A stretch of 46,031 bases of DNA, taken from the NCBI GenBank assembly GCA_903924955.1, contig CAIYDK010000552.1, forward strand, positions 1 to 46,031. The letters are read 5' to 3'. Below, piece by piece: positions 20,119 through 29,527 of the stretch (its first letter is position 1; every line of letters begins with the position of its first letter). The notes under the pieces are model-generated. The model saw only the letters and a list, made by a program, of their open reading frames with translations. It was not told the origin of the DNA and did no database searches. Origin of the DNA: an uncultured beta proteobacterium. GTDB taxonomy: Bacteria; Pseudomonadota; Gammaproteobacteria; Burkholderiales; Burkholderiaceae_C. Both the position numbers and the translations under genes were made by a program.

Positions 20119-20340
20119 GACGGTGGCGTCTTGGTTGATGGCAAGGTGCGAAAAACTCGCGTGTGGCTGGACTAACGGGGGATTTTGCCCCAAGACTTCG
20201 GCGCCCACACAGAGGCGGTTTGTTATCAACGCAGGCAATCAAACCCATGAAATCAAAAGAAATCAAATAGGTGGGCGCCAATTTCACGCCAGCGACGCGT
20301 GCAGCCAGCTAACATCTTCCAAACATAAGGAGACACTGGC

Positions 20341-21492
20341 ATGACCGTCATCACCAACATCGAAGACCTGCGCGTCCTCGCCCAAAAGCGCGTACCTCGC
20401 ATGTTTTACGACTACGCCGACTCCGGCTCGTGGACCGAGAGTACCTACAGCGCCAACGTGTCCGATTTCCAGAATATCAAGCTGCGCCAGCGTGTGGCCA
20501 TCAACATGGAAAACCGCAGCACCGCCAGCGCCATGATTGGGCAACCTGTGGCAATGCCGGTGGCGCTTGCGCCGGTGGGCTCGACCGGCATGCAGCATGC
20601 GGACGGTGAAATCCTGGCTGCACGCGCAGCCGAGAATTTCGGCGTGCCGTTCACACTCTCGACCATGAGCATCTGCTCGATAGAAGACGTGGCGGCCAAC
20701 ACCAAGAAACCCTTCTGGTTTCAGCTTTACGTGATGCGCGACCGCTCCTTCATTGAACGCCTCATCGAGCGGGCCCGCGCGGCCAAGTGCTCCGCATTGG
20801 TGCTGACGCTGGACCTGCAAATCCTCGCACAGCGCCACAAGGATCTGAAGAATGGACTCTCGGTGCCGGTCAAGCCCACCCTGTCCAGCATAGTCAACCT
20901 CCTGACCAAACCCCGCTGGTGCCTTGGCATGCTGGGCACCCAGCGACGCCAGTTCGGCAATATCGTGGGCCATGTGAGCGGCGTCAACGACGTGAGTTCC
21001 TTGTCCGCATGGACCACCCAGATGTTTGACCCTACCCTGAACTGGGCCGATGTGGAATGGATTAAGAAACGCTGGGGCGGCAAGCTCATCCTCAAGGGCA
21101 TTCAGGACGTGGAAGATGCCAAGTTGGCCGGAGAGAGCGGCGCTGACGCACTGATCGTCTCCAACCACGGTGGTCGCCAGTTAGACGGTGCCGAGTCATC
21201 CATCCGCGCCCTGCCGGCCATTGTGGATGCGGTAGGCAGCCAGATCGAGGTACATATGGACGGCGGCATCCGCAGTGGCCAGGATGTACTCAAGGCGGTA
21301 GCCCTGGGCGCCAAGGGTGTCTATATCGGCCGCCCCTTTGTCTACGGCCTGGGCGCCATGGGTGAGGCCGGCGTTGTGAAAGCACTGGAAATCATTCACC
21401 GGGAAATGGACATCACCATGGCCCTTTGCGGCAAGACCCGCATCGAAAACGTCGACAAGAGCATTTTATTGCCCGGTACCTACCCCGTCTGA
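20341..21492 (+). CDS. FMN-dependent alpha-hydroxy-acid dehydrogenase (LldD-like)
   Basis: RVPRMFYDYADSGSWTESTYSANVSDF; LIVSNHGGRQLDGAESSIRALP; aaggag RBS. Confidence 0.92.
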   Translation: MTVITNIEDLRVLAQKRVPRMFYDYADSGSWTESTYSANVSDFQNIKLRQRVAINMENRSTASAMIGQPVAMPVALAPVGSTGMQHADGEILAARAAENFGVPFTLSTMSICSIEDVAANTKKPFWFQLYVMRDRSFIERLIERARAAKCSALVLTLDLQILAQRHKDLKNGLSVPVKPTLSSIVNLLTKPRWCLGMLGTQRRQFGNIVGHVSGVNDVSSLSAWTTQMFDPTLNWADVEWIKKRWGGKLILKGIQDVEDAKLAGESGADALIVSNHGGRQLDGAESSIRALPAIVDAVGSQIEVHMDGGIRSGQDVLKAVALGAKGVYIGRPFVYGLGAMGEAGVVKALEIIHREMDITMALCGKTRIENVDKSILLPGTYPV

Positions 21493-21565
21493 GGCAACGC
21501 CGACCATGCAGATTCATGACTGGATCAATATAAAACCGGTCGTTTTGCGTTAGGATGAACCGGTT

Positions 21566-21594
21566 TGCAGCGCTGGGCTGCAGACCATTTTTTT
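21566..21594 (+). terminator. Hairpin plus T-tract downstream of lldD-like gene
   Basis: tgcagc-gctgg-gctgca then gaccattttttt; overlaps an upstream aaaccggt/accggttt inverted repeat. Confidence 0.5.
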
Positions 21595-21622
21595 ATTTGA
21601 CCTGGTACGCAAAGGATCTCCC

Positions 21623-22555
21623 ATGAGCCCAAGCAAATTCCGTCTGGTAACCCGCAGCGACTTTGATGGTCTGGTCTGCGCCGTGTTGCTCAACGAGCTG
21701 GACCTGATCGACGATATCAAGTTTGTCCACCCCAAGGACATGCAAGATGGCAAGGTCGATATCACCAGCCGTGACATCACCACCAACCTGCCCTATGTGG
21801 CGGCGGCCCATCTTTCTTTTGACCACCACGAGTCAGAGACCATTCGCAACACGGGTGAACGTGCCAACCACATCATCTCCGCCCACGCTCCTTCTGCGGC
21901 TCGGGTGGTGTATGACTACTACGGCGGCGCCAAGGCATTCCCCAACATCAGTAACGACATGATGCTGGCAGTTGACAAGGCCGACTCGGCCCAGTTCAGC
22001 CACGAAGAAATTCTGGAGCCTACTGACTGGGTGCTGCTGAACTACCTGATGGACTCCCGGACCGGCCTGGGCCGTTTCCGCGAGTTCCGCGTCAGCAACT
22101 ACCAGCTGATGATGGACCTCATCAAGTACTGCCGCAACCACGGCATCGACGACATTCTGCAGCTGCCGGACGTGGTCGAAAGAGTCGACTTGTATTTTGA
22201 CCACGCCGCCCGCGCGCGGGAACAAATGGAGCGCTGCGCCGTAGTACACAAGAACCTGGTTGTGCTGGACCTGCGCAACGAAGAGACTATTTTTGCCGCC
22301 AACCGGTTCATGATTTACGCGTTGTTCCCACAATGCAATATTTCCATCCACGTGCTGTGGGGCGTGCAAAAGCAAAACACTGTTTTTGCCACCGGCAAGT
22401 CCATTCTGGACCGTGGCAGCAAGACCAACGTGGGCGAACTGATGCTGCAATACGGCGGCGGTGGGCACAACGCGGCAGGTACTTGCCAGGTGGAGAACGA
22501 ACAAGCTGAGGACGTGTTGGGTGCGTTAGTCAATCAAATCAATTCCGATGGTTGA
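21623..22555 (+). CDS. DHH-family phosphoesterase / exopolyphosphatase-like protein
   Basis: RLVTRSDFDGLVCAVLLNELD, LSFDHHESE, C-terminal YGGGGHNAAGTCQV. Confidence 0.88.
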   Translation: MSPSKFRLVTRSDFDGLVCAVLLNELDLIDDIKFVHPKDMQDGKVDITSRDITTNLPYVAAAHLSFDHHESETIRNTGERANHIISAHAPSAARVVYDYYGGAKAFPNISNDMMLAVDKADSAQFSHEEILEPTDWVLLNYLMDSRTGLGRFREFRVSNYQLMMDLIKYCRNHGIDDILQLPDVVERVDLYFDHAARAREQMERCAVVHKNLVVLDLRNEETIFAANRFMIYALFPQCNISIHVLWGVQKQNTVFATGKSILDRGSKTNVGELMLQYGGGGHNAAGTCQVENEQAEDVLGALVNQINSDG

Positions 22556-23063
22556 AGCGGCGCCCGTTGCACCCGCCCGAGTCGTCTCCAGCTGGTGGCG
22601 CACCCTGGCTTATGCGTGCCTGATTGTGCTGTCCATCGGCGTTGCCACCGGCATGAGCATGTTTGAGCAGTTCAAGGCGCAGATTGCGCACGTGCAAGGT
22701 CAGTTGAAAGACACCGCGCAGATCAAGTACGTTGCCGTCCTCACCGACGAAAGGCAGGCACCTGCGATTTTGGTCACCATGACCATGCAGGACAACGCTT
22801 TGCAAGTTCAGCGGCTCAATACTGTGGCCGAAGGCCGCGAGGACAGCATGCAGTTATGGGCGCTGTCCGACGGCGACCCCGCGCGTTCGCTGGGCGTGCT
22901 GGAAAGTAGAGGCAAAACACTGCGCCTGCCCGCTACGGAACGCGATTTTGCCAGCGCCACCAGCCTTGCCATCAGCGTCGAAGACAAAGGCGGCGTCACA
23001 CAAGCCAAGGGCCCGCGACTGCCTTACCTGTTCAAGGGACCGGTCGTCCAGAAAGCCTTGTAG
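22548..23063 (+). CDS. Membrane-anchored protein with RskA-like anti-sigma C-terminal domain, lacking the zinc-finger anti-sigma part
   Basis: One TM (TLAYACLIVLSIGVATGMSMF) then LQVQRLNTVAEGREDSMQLWALSDGDPARSLGVLE..LAISVEDKGGV, like RskA C-terminal domain; 8-nt overlap with DHH gene. Confidence 0.7.
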   Translation: MVEAAPVAPARVVSSWWRTLAYACLIVLSIGVATGMSMFEQFKAQIAHVQGQLKDTAQIKYVAVLTDERQAPAILVTMTMQDNALQVQRLNTVAEGREDSMQLWALSDGDPARSLGVLESRGKTLRLPATERDFASATSLAISVEDKGGVTQAKGPRLPYLFKGPVVQKAL

Positions 23064-23077
23064 AGCGGACGCCAAAC

Positions 23078-24346
23078 TTGCGCCGCATTGCCCACCTGGA
23101 TATGGACGCGTTTTACGCGTCGGTCGAGTTGCTGCGCTACCCCCAACTCAAAGGCCTGCCGGTCGTGATTGGCGGCGGGCGCCGCGCCATCCAGGACGCA
23201 CTGGAGGCACTGCGGGCCACGGATGTCGCCAACGCCGACCCCAATGAACCTGAAACACCATGGGACACGACGTCGCAACGCGCTGCATTGCGCCGCATCC
23301 CGCTGGATGCATTTGCTCGGCTGGACAGCTACACCGGGCGCGGTGTCATTACCACCTCGACCTACGCGGCACGCCAATTTGGTGTGGGCTCTGCCATGGG
23401 TCTGATGAAAGCCGCCAAGCTCTGCCCGCATGCCATTTTGTTGCCGGTGGATTTTGAGGAGTACCGCAAATACTCGCGCCTGTTCAAAGGCATCATCACC
23501 GAAATCGCCCCGCTGATGGAGGACCGTGGCATCGATGAGGTCTACATTGACTTCACGGAAGTGCCCGGCGGCCAGCGCGAAGGCGGACGCGTCTTGGCGC
23601 GGCTGATTCAAAAGAGCATCTTTGACGCGACGGGCCTGACCTGCTCGGTGGGTGTGGCACCCAACAAACTGTTGGCCAAAATGGCCAGCGAATTCAACAA
23701 GCCGCGTGGCATTGCCATCGTCCAGGAAAGTGATCTGGAGAGTCTGATCTGGCCGCTGGCCTGCCGCAAGATCAACGGCATAGGTCCCAAAGCTGATGAA
23801 AAACTGAAAAGTTTTGGCATCGAGACGATTGGCCAACTGGCCCAGCGCGAGCTGACCTGGCTGATGCAGACCTTTGGCGTCAAGACGGGCGCCTGGCTGC
23901 ACGCCGCCTCCCGCGGGCAAGACGACCGCCCCATTGTGCTTGACAGTGAGCCCGTTAGCCTGAGCCGCGAGACCACGTTTGAGCGCGACCTGCATGCCGT
24001 GCGCGACAAAGCCGAACTGGGTGTCGTTTTCACCAAACTGTGTGAGCAGGTAGCCGCTGACCTGCAGCGCAAGGGCTATGTGGGAAAAACCATTGGCATC
24101 AAGTTGCGCTATGACGATTTCAAAAGCGTCACCCGCGATCTGACCATTGCGGATTACACCGCCGATGCAAAATCCATCCGCCACCACGCGGGGCTGTGCC
24201 TCAAACGCGTGCCTCTGCAGCAGCGCCTGCGTCTTCTGGGCGTCAGGGTGGGTGCCTTGGTGCGGGCCGATGAGGCTAAACTTTCCCGATTACCGAAGGA
24301 AACACCTGATCATGACCCCACTGCAATGCTTTTCCCTGACGACTGA
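23078..24346 (+). CDS. dinB: DNA polymerase IV (Y-family), TTG start
   Basis: RRIAHLDMDAFYASVELLRYP; YSRLFKGIITEIAPLMEDRGIDEVYIDFTEV; CSVGVAPNKLLAKMASEFNKP. Confidence 0.95.
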   Translation: MRRIAHLDMDAFYASVELLRYPQLKGLPVVIGGGRRAIQDALEALRATDVANADPNEPETPWDTTSQRAALRRIPLDAFARLDSYTGRGVITTSTYAARQFGVGSAMGLMKAAKLCPHAILLPVDFEEYRKYSRLFKGIITEIAPLMEDRGIDEVYIDFTEVPGGQREGGRVLARLIQKSIFDATGLTCSVGVAPNKLLAKMASEFNKPRGIAIVQESDLESLIWPLACRKINGIGPKADEKLKSFGIETIGQLAQRELTWLMQTFGVKTGAWLHAASRGQDDRPIVLDSEPVSLSRETTFERDLHAVRDKAELGVVFTKLCEQVAADLQRKGYVGKTIGIKLRYDDFKSVTRDLTIADYTADAKSIRHHAGLCLKRVPLQQRLRLLGVRVGALVRADEAKLSRLPKETPDHDPTAMLFPDD

Positions 24347-25157
24347 GAACCACATCGCCCACCTGGTGCTCAACAAGCCCGAGGCGATGAACACCATGCA
24401 CCCCACGTTCTGGCGCGAGCTGGACGCGGTGCTGACTGATCTGCACCAGGACGGCAAGGCGCGCGCTTTGGTCATCAGCAGCACCGGCAAGCATTTCAGC
24501 GCCGGTATGGCACTGGAAACATTCGCCGGCGCCATCACCATGGACGACCAAAGCCCCGAAGGGCGAGCCGCCATTTTTGACGTGCTGACCGACATGCAAG
24601 CCACCTTTACCAAACTGGAGACGCTGCGCATACCGGTTATTGCCGCCATTCAGGGTGGCTGCATTGGTGGCGCAGTGGACATGGTCAGCGCCTGCTGCAT
24701 CCGCTACGCCACGGCGCAGACCTTCTTCTGCATCCAGGAAATCAACATCGGAATGGTGGCCGACGTGGGTACGCTGCAGCGACTGCCCAAGCTGATTCCG
24801 CTGGCGGTGGTGAAGGAGATGGCCTACACCGGCAAACGCCTGGACGCACAGCGGGCCCTGCAATATGGTCTGGTCAACGCAATTTTTGACACTGAGGCCG
24901 CGATGCTGGAAGCTGCCCTGCAATGCGCCACTGATATCGCCAGCAAGCCGCCCATCGCTATTTGGGGCACCAAGCAAGCCATTCACTACGCACGCGACCA
25001 CTCAGTCGACGACGCGCTCAAGCAAATGGGCTGGCTGCAAGGCGCGATCTGGAGCAACCGCCACGTCATGGAAGCGGTCATAGCCATGAAGACCAAGCGC
25101 TCGGGTGAGTTCCCGGCGCTGGCGACGCTCACGCGGTTTGCGGATGTGGGATTATAG
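24312..25157 (+). CDS. Enoyl-CoA hydratase/isomerase family, resembles delta3,5-delta2,4-dienoyl-CoA isomerase
   Basis: MTPLQCFSLTTENHIAHLVLNKPEAMNTM; GGCIGGAVDMVSACCIRYATAQTFFCIQEINIGMVADVGTLQRLPKLI. Confidence 0.87.
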   Translation: MTPLQCFSLTTENHIAHLVLNKPEAMNTMHPTFWRELDAVLTDLHQDGKARALVISSTGKHFSAGMALETFAGAITMDDQSPEGRAAIFDVLTDMQATFTKLETLRIPVIAAIQGGCIGGAVDMVSACCIRYATAQTFFCIQEINIGMVADVGTLQRLPKLIPLAVVKEMAYTGKRLDAQRALQYGLVNAIFDTEAAMLEAALQCATDIASKPPIAIWGTKQAIHYARDHSVDDALKQMGWLQGAIWSNRHVMEAVIAMKTKRSGEFPALATLTRFADVGL

Positions 25158-25317
25158 GTTTGAGCCAAGCGGCCTGGATTGGTCGGATGCTGGGGAAATT
25201 CGAAAAAGTACGCACAAAACGTGCACGCAAGTGGCTATTTAGCAGCTATTACGAACACCCTTTGCACAAATATTGCAGCACAATTTCCACATCATTACCC
25301 CTGTGGAGCCGCTGGCC

Positions 25318-26937
25318 ATGAACATCACCGAATCCCTGCTGCACGCCCTCAAGACGCACGGCGCCACCCGCATTTTTGGCATTCCGGGCGACTTTGCCCT
25401 GCCGTTCTTTCGCATCATTGAAGAGTCAGAAATTCTGCCGCTGCACACCCTGTCGCACGAGCCCGGCGTAGGCTTTGCGGCCGATGCGGCGGCGCGGATC
25501 AACTGCGCGCTGGGCGTGGCAGCCGTCACCTACGGTGCTGGCGCATTAAACATGGTCAACGCTGTGGCTTCGGCCTATGCCGAGAAGTCGCCGCTGGTGA
25601 TTCTTTCGGGGGGGCCAGGCAAGGGTGAGGCGCGATCGGGCCTGCTGCTGCACCACCAGGCGAAAACGCTGGACTCGCAGCGCCAGATCTTTGAGCAAAT
25701 CACTTGTGACCAGGTGCGCCTGGACGACGCCGAACGCGCCCCGGCTGACATTGCCCGCGTGCTGGCCAACTGCATGCGCCAGTCACGCCCGGTCTACATC
25801 GAGTTACCGCGCGACATGGTAGGCGTTGAGTGCCTGCCAGTGCAGGCGCTGCCTACTCCTGTGGTAGATACCGACAAACTCGACGCCTGCGTTGCTGAGA
25901 TTCTGGACCGCCTGGCCAAGGCCACAGCACCGGTACTGATGGCGGGCGTGGAAGTGCGCCGCTTTGGCCTGGAAGACAAGGTAGCCGAACTCTCGCGCCG
26001 CCTGGGACTGCCGGTCGTCACCACCTTCATGGGCCGCGGACTGCTTTCCGAGGCCGATGCGCCGCTGGTGGGCACCTACATGGGCGTAGCGGGGCTGCCC
26101 GAGGTCACGCACCTGGTGGAGTCGTCGGACGCGCTGTTCATGCTGGGCGTGATCGTGTGCGACACCAACTTTGCCGTGTCCGAGAAGACCATCGACATGC
26201 GCAAAACCATACTGGCGTTCGACTCGCAGCTGACCATCGGCTACCACACCTACGCCAAGGTGTCGCTCACCGCACTGGTGGACCATATGCTCAAGCGTGT
26301 CAACACCACCGAGAAACACTTTACCGTCAACCGCCAGGTGTTTCCCCGTGGCATGGCGGCAGATGGCGCAACCATTGCCCCCAACGACATCGCCACGGCG
26401 GTGAACGATTTGATGGCCGAACACGGTCGCATGCCGATCGCTTCAGACGTGGGTGACTGCCTGTTTACCGCCATGGACATCGAGCACACTGCGCTGGTAG
26501 GACCGGGCTACTACGCCACCATGGGATTTGGCGTGCCGGCAGGTTTGGGTCTGCAAGCCGAGACCGGGCAACGCCCGCTGATTCTGGTGGGCGATGGCGC
26601 CTTCCAGATGACAGGCTGGGAACTGGGCAACTGCAAGCGCTACGGCTGGGACCCCATCGTGCTGGTGTTCAACAATGCCAGTTGGGAGATGCTGCGTACC
26701 TTCCAGCCCGAATCCAAATTCACCGACCTGGACGAATGGGGCTTTGCCCACATGGCCGCCGGCATGGGCGGCGCAGGGGTACGGGTGCACACACGCGCCG
26801 AGCTCAAGGCGGCACTGGACCATGCGATTGCCACCCGCGGCCAGTTCCAATTGATTGAGATCATGATCCCACGCGGGGTACTCTCAGAGGCCTTGCAGCG
26901 CTTTGTCACTGGCGTCAAACGTCTTAACGCCAAATAG
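25318..26937 (+). CDS. ThDP-dependent 2-keto acid decarboxylase, phenylpyruvate/indolepyruvate decarboxylase-like
   Basis: MNITESLLHALKTHGATRIFGIPGDFALPFFRIIEESEILPLHTLSHEPGVGFAADAAAR; ThDP motif LVGDGAFQMTGWELGNCKRYGWDPIVLVFNN; recalled similarity to Azospirillum IpdC/PPDC. Confidence 0.85.
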   Translation: MNITESLLHALKTHGATRIFGIPGDFALPFFRIIEESEILPLHTLSHEPGVGFAADAAARINCALGVAAVTYGAGALNMVNAVASAYAEKSPLVILSGGPGKGEARSGLLLHHQAKTLDSQRQIFEQITCDQVRLDDAERAPADIARVLANCMRQSRPVYIELPRDMVGVECLPVQALPTPVVDTDKLDACVAEILDRLAKATAPVLMAGVEVRRFGLEDKVAELSRRLGLPVVTTFMGRGLLSEADAPLVGTYMGVAGLPEVTHLVESSDALFMLGVIVCDTNFAVSEKTIDMRKTILAFDSQLTIGYHTYAKVSLTALVDHMLKRVNTTEKHFTVNRQVFPRGMAADGATIAPNDIATAVNDLMAEHGRMPIASDVGDCLFTAMDIEHTALVGPGYYATMGFGVPAGLGLQAETGQRPLILVGDGAFQMTGWELGNCKRYGWDPIVLVFNNASWEMLRTFQPESKFTDLDEWGFAHMAAGMGGAGVRVHTRAELKAALDHAIATRGQFQLIEIMIPRGVLSEALQRFVTGVKRLNAK

Positions 26938-26953
26938 GCCTACCGCCTTTTCA

Positions 26954-27811
26954 TCACTGCCGTGCGGTGCGTATATTGCGTGGCAGCGCCTGCGGGTGGC
27001 TGGTGCGAAATGGGTTGATGTCCAGACCGCCACGGCGCGTGTAGCGGGCATACACCGCCAGCTTCATGGGTTTGCAGCGCGTCCAGATGTCCATGAAGAT
27101 GCGCTCCACGCACTGCTCATGGAACTCGTTGTGGTTGCGAAAACTCACCAGGTATTGCAGCAATCCACCCTGCTCGATCTGGTCACCGGTATAGCTGATC
27201 TGCACGCTGCCCCAATCGGGCTGGCCCGTCACCAGGCAATTGCTCTTGAGCAGGTTGCTGACAAACACTTCGGACACGGGTGCCTCGTCGGGCGTCGCGG
27301 TCAGAAGCTCAGGCGCTGGTGTGTACTGCGTGCAGGCAATGTCCAGGCGGTCCAGATTGAGTCCGTCGAGTTCGTGCACCGGTTCGCGGTCAAACATTTC
27401 AGGGCCGAGCAGCGTCACGCCGATTGATGCGGGCGCGGTCATAGGCTCACCCGGTGTACGCCAGATGGCCTCAAAAATATCGGCGCGCAAGCGGGCCTTG
27501 ACCGCGTCAAAGTCGGCGAACTTCGTGTTGTTAAAGCTGTTGAGGTAGAGCTTGAACGACTTGCTCTCAATGATGTTCAGGCTCTCGCATGGAATGGTGA
27601 AATGCGCCAGTGCGACTTGCGGCTTGCCACGCAGATTCAGCCAGCTCAACTCAAACGCGGTCCACATATCAGCGCCAAAAAAGGGCGCTGCACCACTGAT
27701 GCCGATCTCTGCACGTTTGCCCGCGCGGGGAATCGGGAACAGCAGCGAAGCATCGTACTGGTCAATGTATGCGGACGTTTTACCCAGCTGCGATTGTTCG
27801 GGTGTATTCAT
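26954..27811 (-). CDS. queF: NADPH-dependent 7-cyano-7-deazaguanine (preQ0) reductase
   Basis: [41 protein letters not shown]-terminal [18 protein letters not shown]. Confidence 0.96.
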   Translation of the reverse strand: MNTPEQSQLGKTSAYIDQYDASLLFPIPRAGKRAEIGISGAAPFFGADMWTAFELSWLNLRGKPQVALAHFTIPCESLNIIESKSFKLYLNSFNNTKFADFDAVKARLRADIFEAIWRTPGEPMTAPASIGVTLLGPEMFDREPVHELDGLNLDRLDIACTQYTPAPELLTATPDEAPVSEVFVSNLLKSNCLVTGQPDWGSVQISYTGDQIEQGGLLQYLVSFRNHNEFHEQCVERIFMDIWTRCKPMKLAVYARYTRRGGLDINPFRTSHPQALPRNIRTARQ

Positions 27812-28719
27812 GGTTTGGCCGCCTGCAAATGTGGAATCAGTGCATCAAGAATCTGCACCAGTGGCTCGGGCGGCAGGTCGTGACCCATGCCCTCAATGCC
27901 CACCAGGCGGGCACCACGAATGCGCCGTGCCACATCCTCAGCATGCTCAAACGGCACCAGCGGATCAGCCTTGCCGTGCAGCACCAGGGTTGGGCTGGCA
28001 ATGCTTGCGAGCTGCGCTGCGCGGGTAATGTCCGCGACGATCGCCACCATCTGGCGCATAGTGCCTGCCGGGTGGTAGCTGCGCTGCACAGCGCGTGTGA
28101 TTCTGCTGCGCATCTCGGGCTCGGGAGTGGGGAAATCAGGGCTGCCAATGGTCTTGTACAGCTTCACATAATGGTCTACCACGGCCTCCTGCGCGCCACT
28201 GGTCGGGCGACTGAGCAACACGCGTAACACGTCGCGGTGCGCTTGCTTCAACCCTTTGGCACCACTGCTGCTCATGATGCTGGTCAAGCTGATTACGCGC
28301 TGCGGTGCCGCAATAGCCACGCGCTGCGCAACCATGCCGCCCATACTCACGCCAACAATGTGCGCACTGACCACACCCAACGCGTCCAGCACACCCAGCG
28401 CGTCTTGCGCCATGTCGTCCAGCGTATACGGTGGACGAATACGCAAGCCCAGCTTGTATTTGATCCCAGCCATCAGTATGTTGGGCTTTCCCAAATGGTC
28501 AAAGTGCTGGCTCAGGCCAATGTCGCGGTTGTCCATGCGGATGACGCGAAAACCCGCGTCCACCAACTCGTCGACCATTTGGGCGGGCCAGGCGACGAGT
28601 TGCATGCCCAACCCCATGATGAGCAGCACGGCGGGGCGGGTGAAGGCGTCGGTGTCCTGGGGATTGATTTCAGCGGTGTCTTCGACTTCGATGTCGAGTC
28701 CGTTTGCTCTTATTTTCAT
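27808..28719 (-). CDS. Alpha/beta hydrolase
   Basis: [42 protein letters not shown] overlap with queF. Confidence 0.9.
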   Translation of the reverse strand: MKIRANGLDIEVEDTAEINPQDTDAFTRPAVLLIMGLGMQLVAWPAQMVDELVDAGFRVIRMDNRDIGLSQHFDHLGKPNILMAGIKYKLGLRIRPPYTLDDMAQDALGVLDALGVVSAHIVGVSMGGMVAQRVAIAAPQRVISLTSIMSSSGAKGLKQAHRDVLRVLLSRPTSGAQEAVVDHYVKLYKTIGSPDFPTPEPEMRSRITRAVQRSYHPAGTMRQMVAIVADITRAAQLASIASPTLVLHGKADPLVPFEHAEDVARRIRGARLVGIEGMGHDLPPEPLVQILDALIPHLQAAKP

Positions 28720-28754
28720 AGCTGCTTGCGCTTATTTTACGGGGGCTGGTGGCC
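28705..28754 (+). repeat. Short dispersed repeat, copy C (between hydrolase start and yaaA stop)
   Basis: tgctcttattttcatagctgcttgcgcttattttacgggggctggtggcc. Confidence 0.7.
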
Positions 28755-29520
28755 AATTACGTCGAAACACCAGACGCTGCGGGGTCGAGTGGGCGGCATC
28801 CCACGCATAGCCGTCTTCATCAAACGCGCGCAATTGCTCGGGCTGCACCAACTGGCGGGTCACGGCAAAGCGCGCCATCATGCCGCGCGCACGCTTGGCC
28901 GAGAAACTGACGATTTTGTACTGGCCGTTGCGCAATTCTTCAAACACACACTCCACCACACGGGCCTTGAGCGCCTTGGTATCCACTGCCTTGAAGTACT
29001 CTTGCGACGCCAAATTGATGACGATGGGGCTGATGTCGGCGCGCAGGCGTTTGTTCAGGTAATCGGCAATTTGTGTGCCCCAGAAGTGGTACAGGTCGCG
29101 CCCCTGCGGGTTGGCAAGGCGCGTGCCCATCTCCAACCGGTAGGGCTGCATCAGATCCAAAGGGCGCAGCACGCCATAAAGACCACTGAGGATGCACACG
29201 TGCGCCTGCGCCCAGGCCAGATCAGCCTCACCCAGGTTGCGCGCATGAAGCCCATCGTAAACATCGCCATCAAAGGCCAGCACGGCGGCCCGCGCGTTCT
29301 TGACCGTGGCGCGGGTAGACCAGGCCTGGTAGCGCGCCACATTGAGCCCGGCGAGTTTGTCACTCAGCGACATCAAGCCGGCAATATCTTGCGGTGACTG
29401 GGTGCGTAAGATTGCAATCAACGCCTGGGACTGCTTCACGAACAGTGGCGCGGTAGGGTTGTGGGGAGCAAGGGGGGTGTCGTAATCGAGCGACTTGGCA
29501 GGTGAGAGTAAAAACAGCAT
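28732..29520 (-). CDS. yaaA: YaaA/UPF0246 peroxide stress protein
   Basis: MLFLLSPAKSLDYDTPL; ILSGLYGVLRPLDLMQPYRLEMGTRL; VINLASQEYFKAV; start at internal ATG 29520. Confidence 0.95.
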   Translation of the reverse strand: MLFLLSPAKSLDYDTPLAPHNPTAPLFVKQSQALIAILRTQSPQDIAGLMSLSDKLAGLNVARYQAWSTRATVKNARAAVLAFDGDVYDGLHARNLGEADLAWAQAHVCILSGLYGVLRPLDLMQPYRLEMGTRLANPQGRDLYHFWGTQIADYLNKRLRADISPIVINLASQEYFKAVDTKALKARVVECVFEELRNGQYKIVSFSAKRARGMMARFAVTRQLVQPEQLRAFDEDGYAWDAAHSTPQRLVFRRNWPPAPVK

Positions 29521-29527
29521 GGCTCCA

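Noticed and set aside
25228-25262. ggctatttagcagctattacgaacaccc before the ThDP decarboxylase, resembling the palindrome
   Set aside because: No cgggggct partner and poor palindrome; probably AT-rich promoter sequence.
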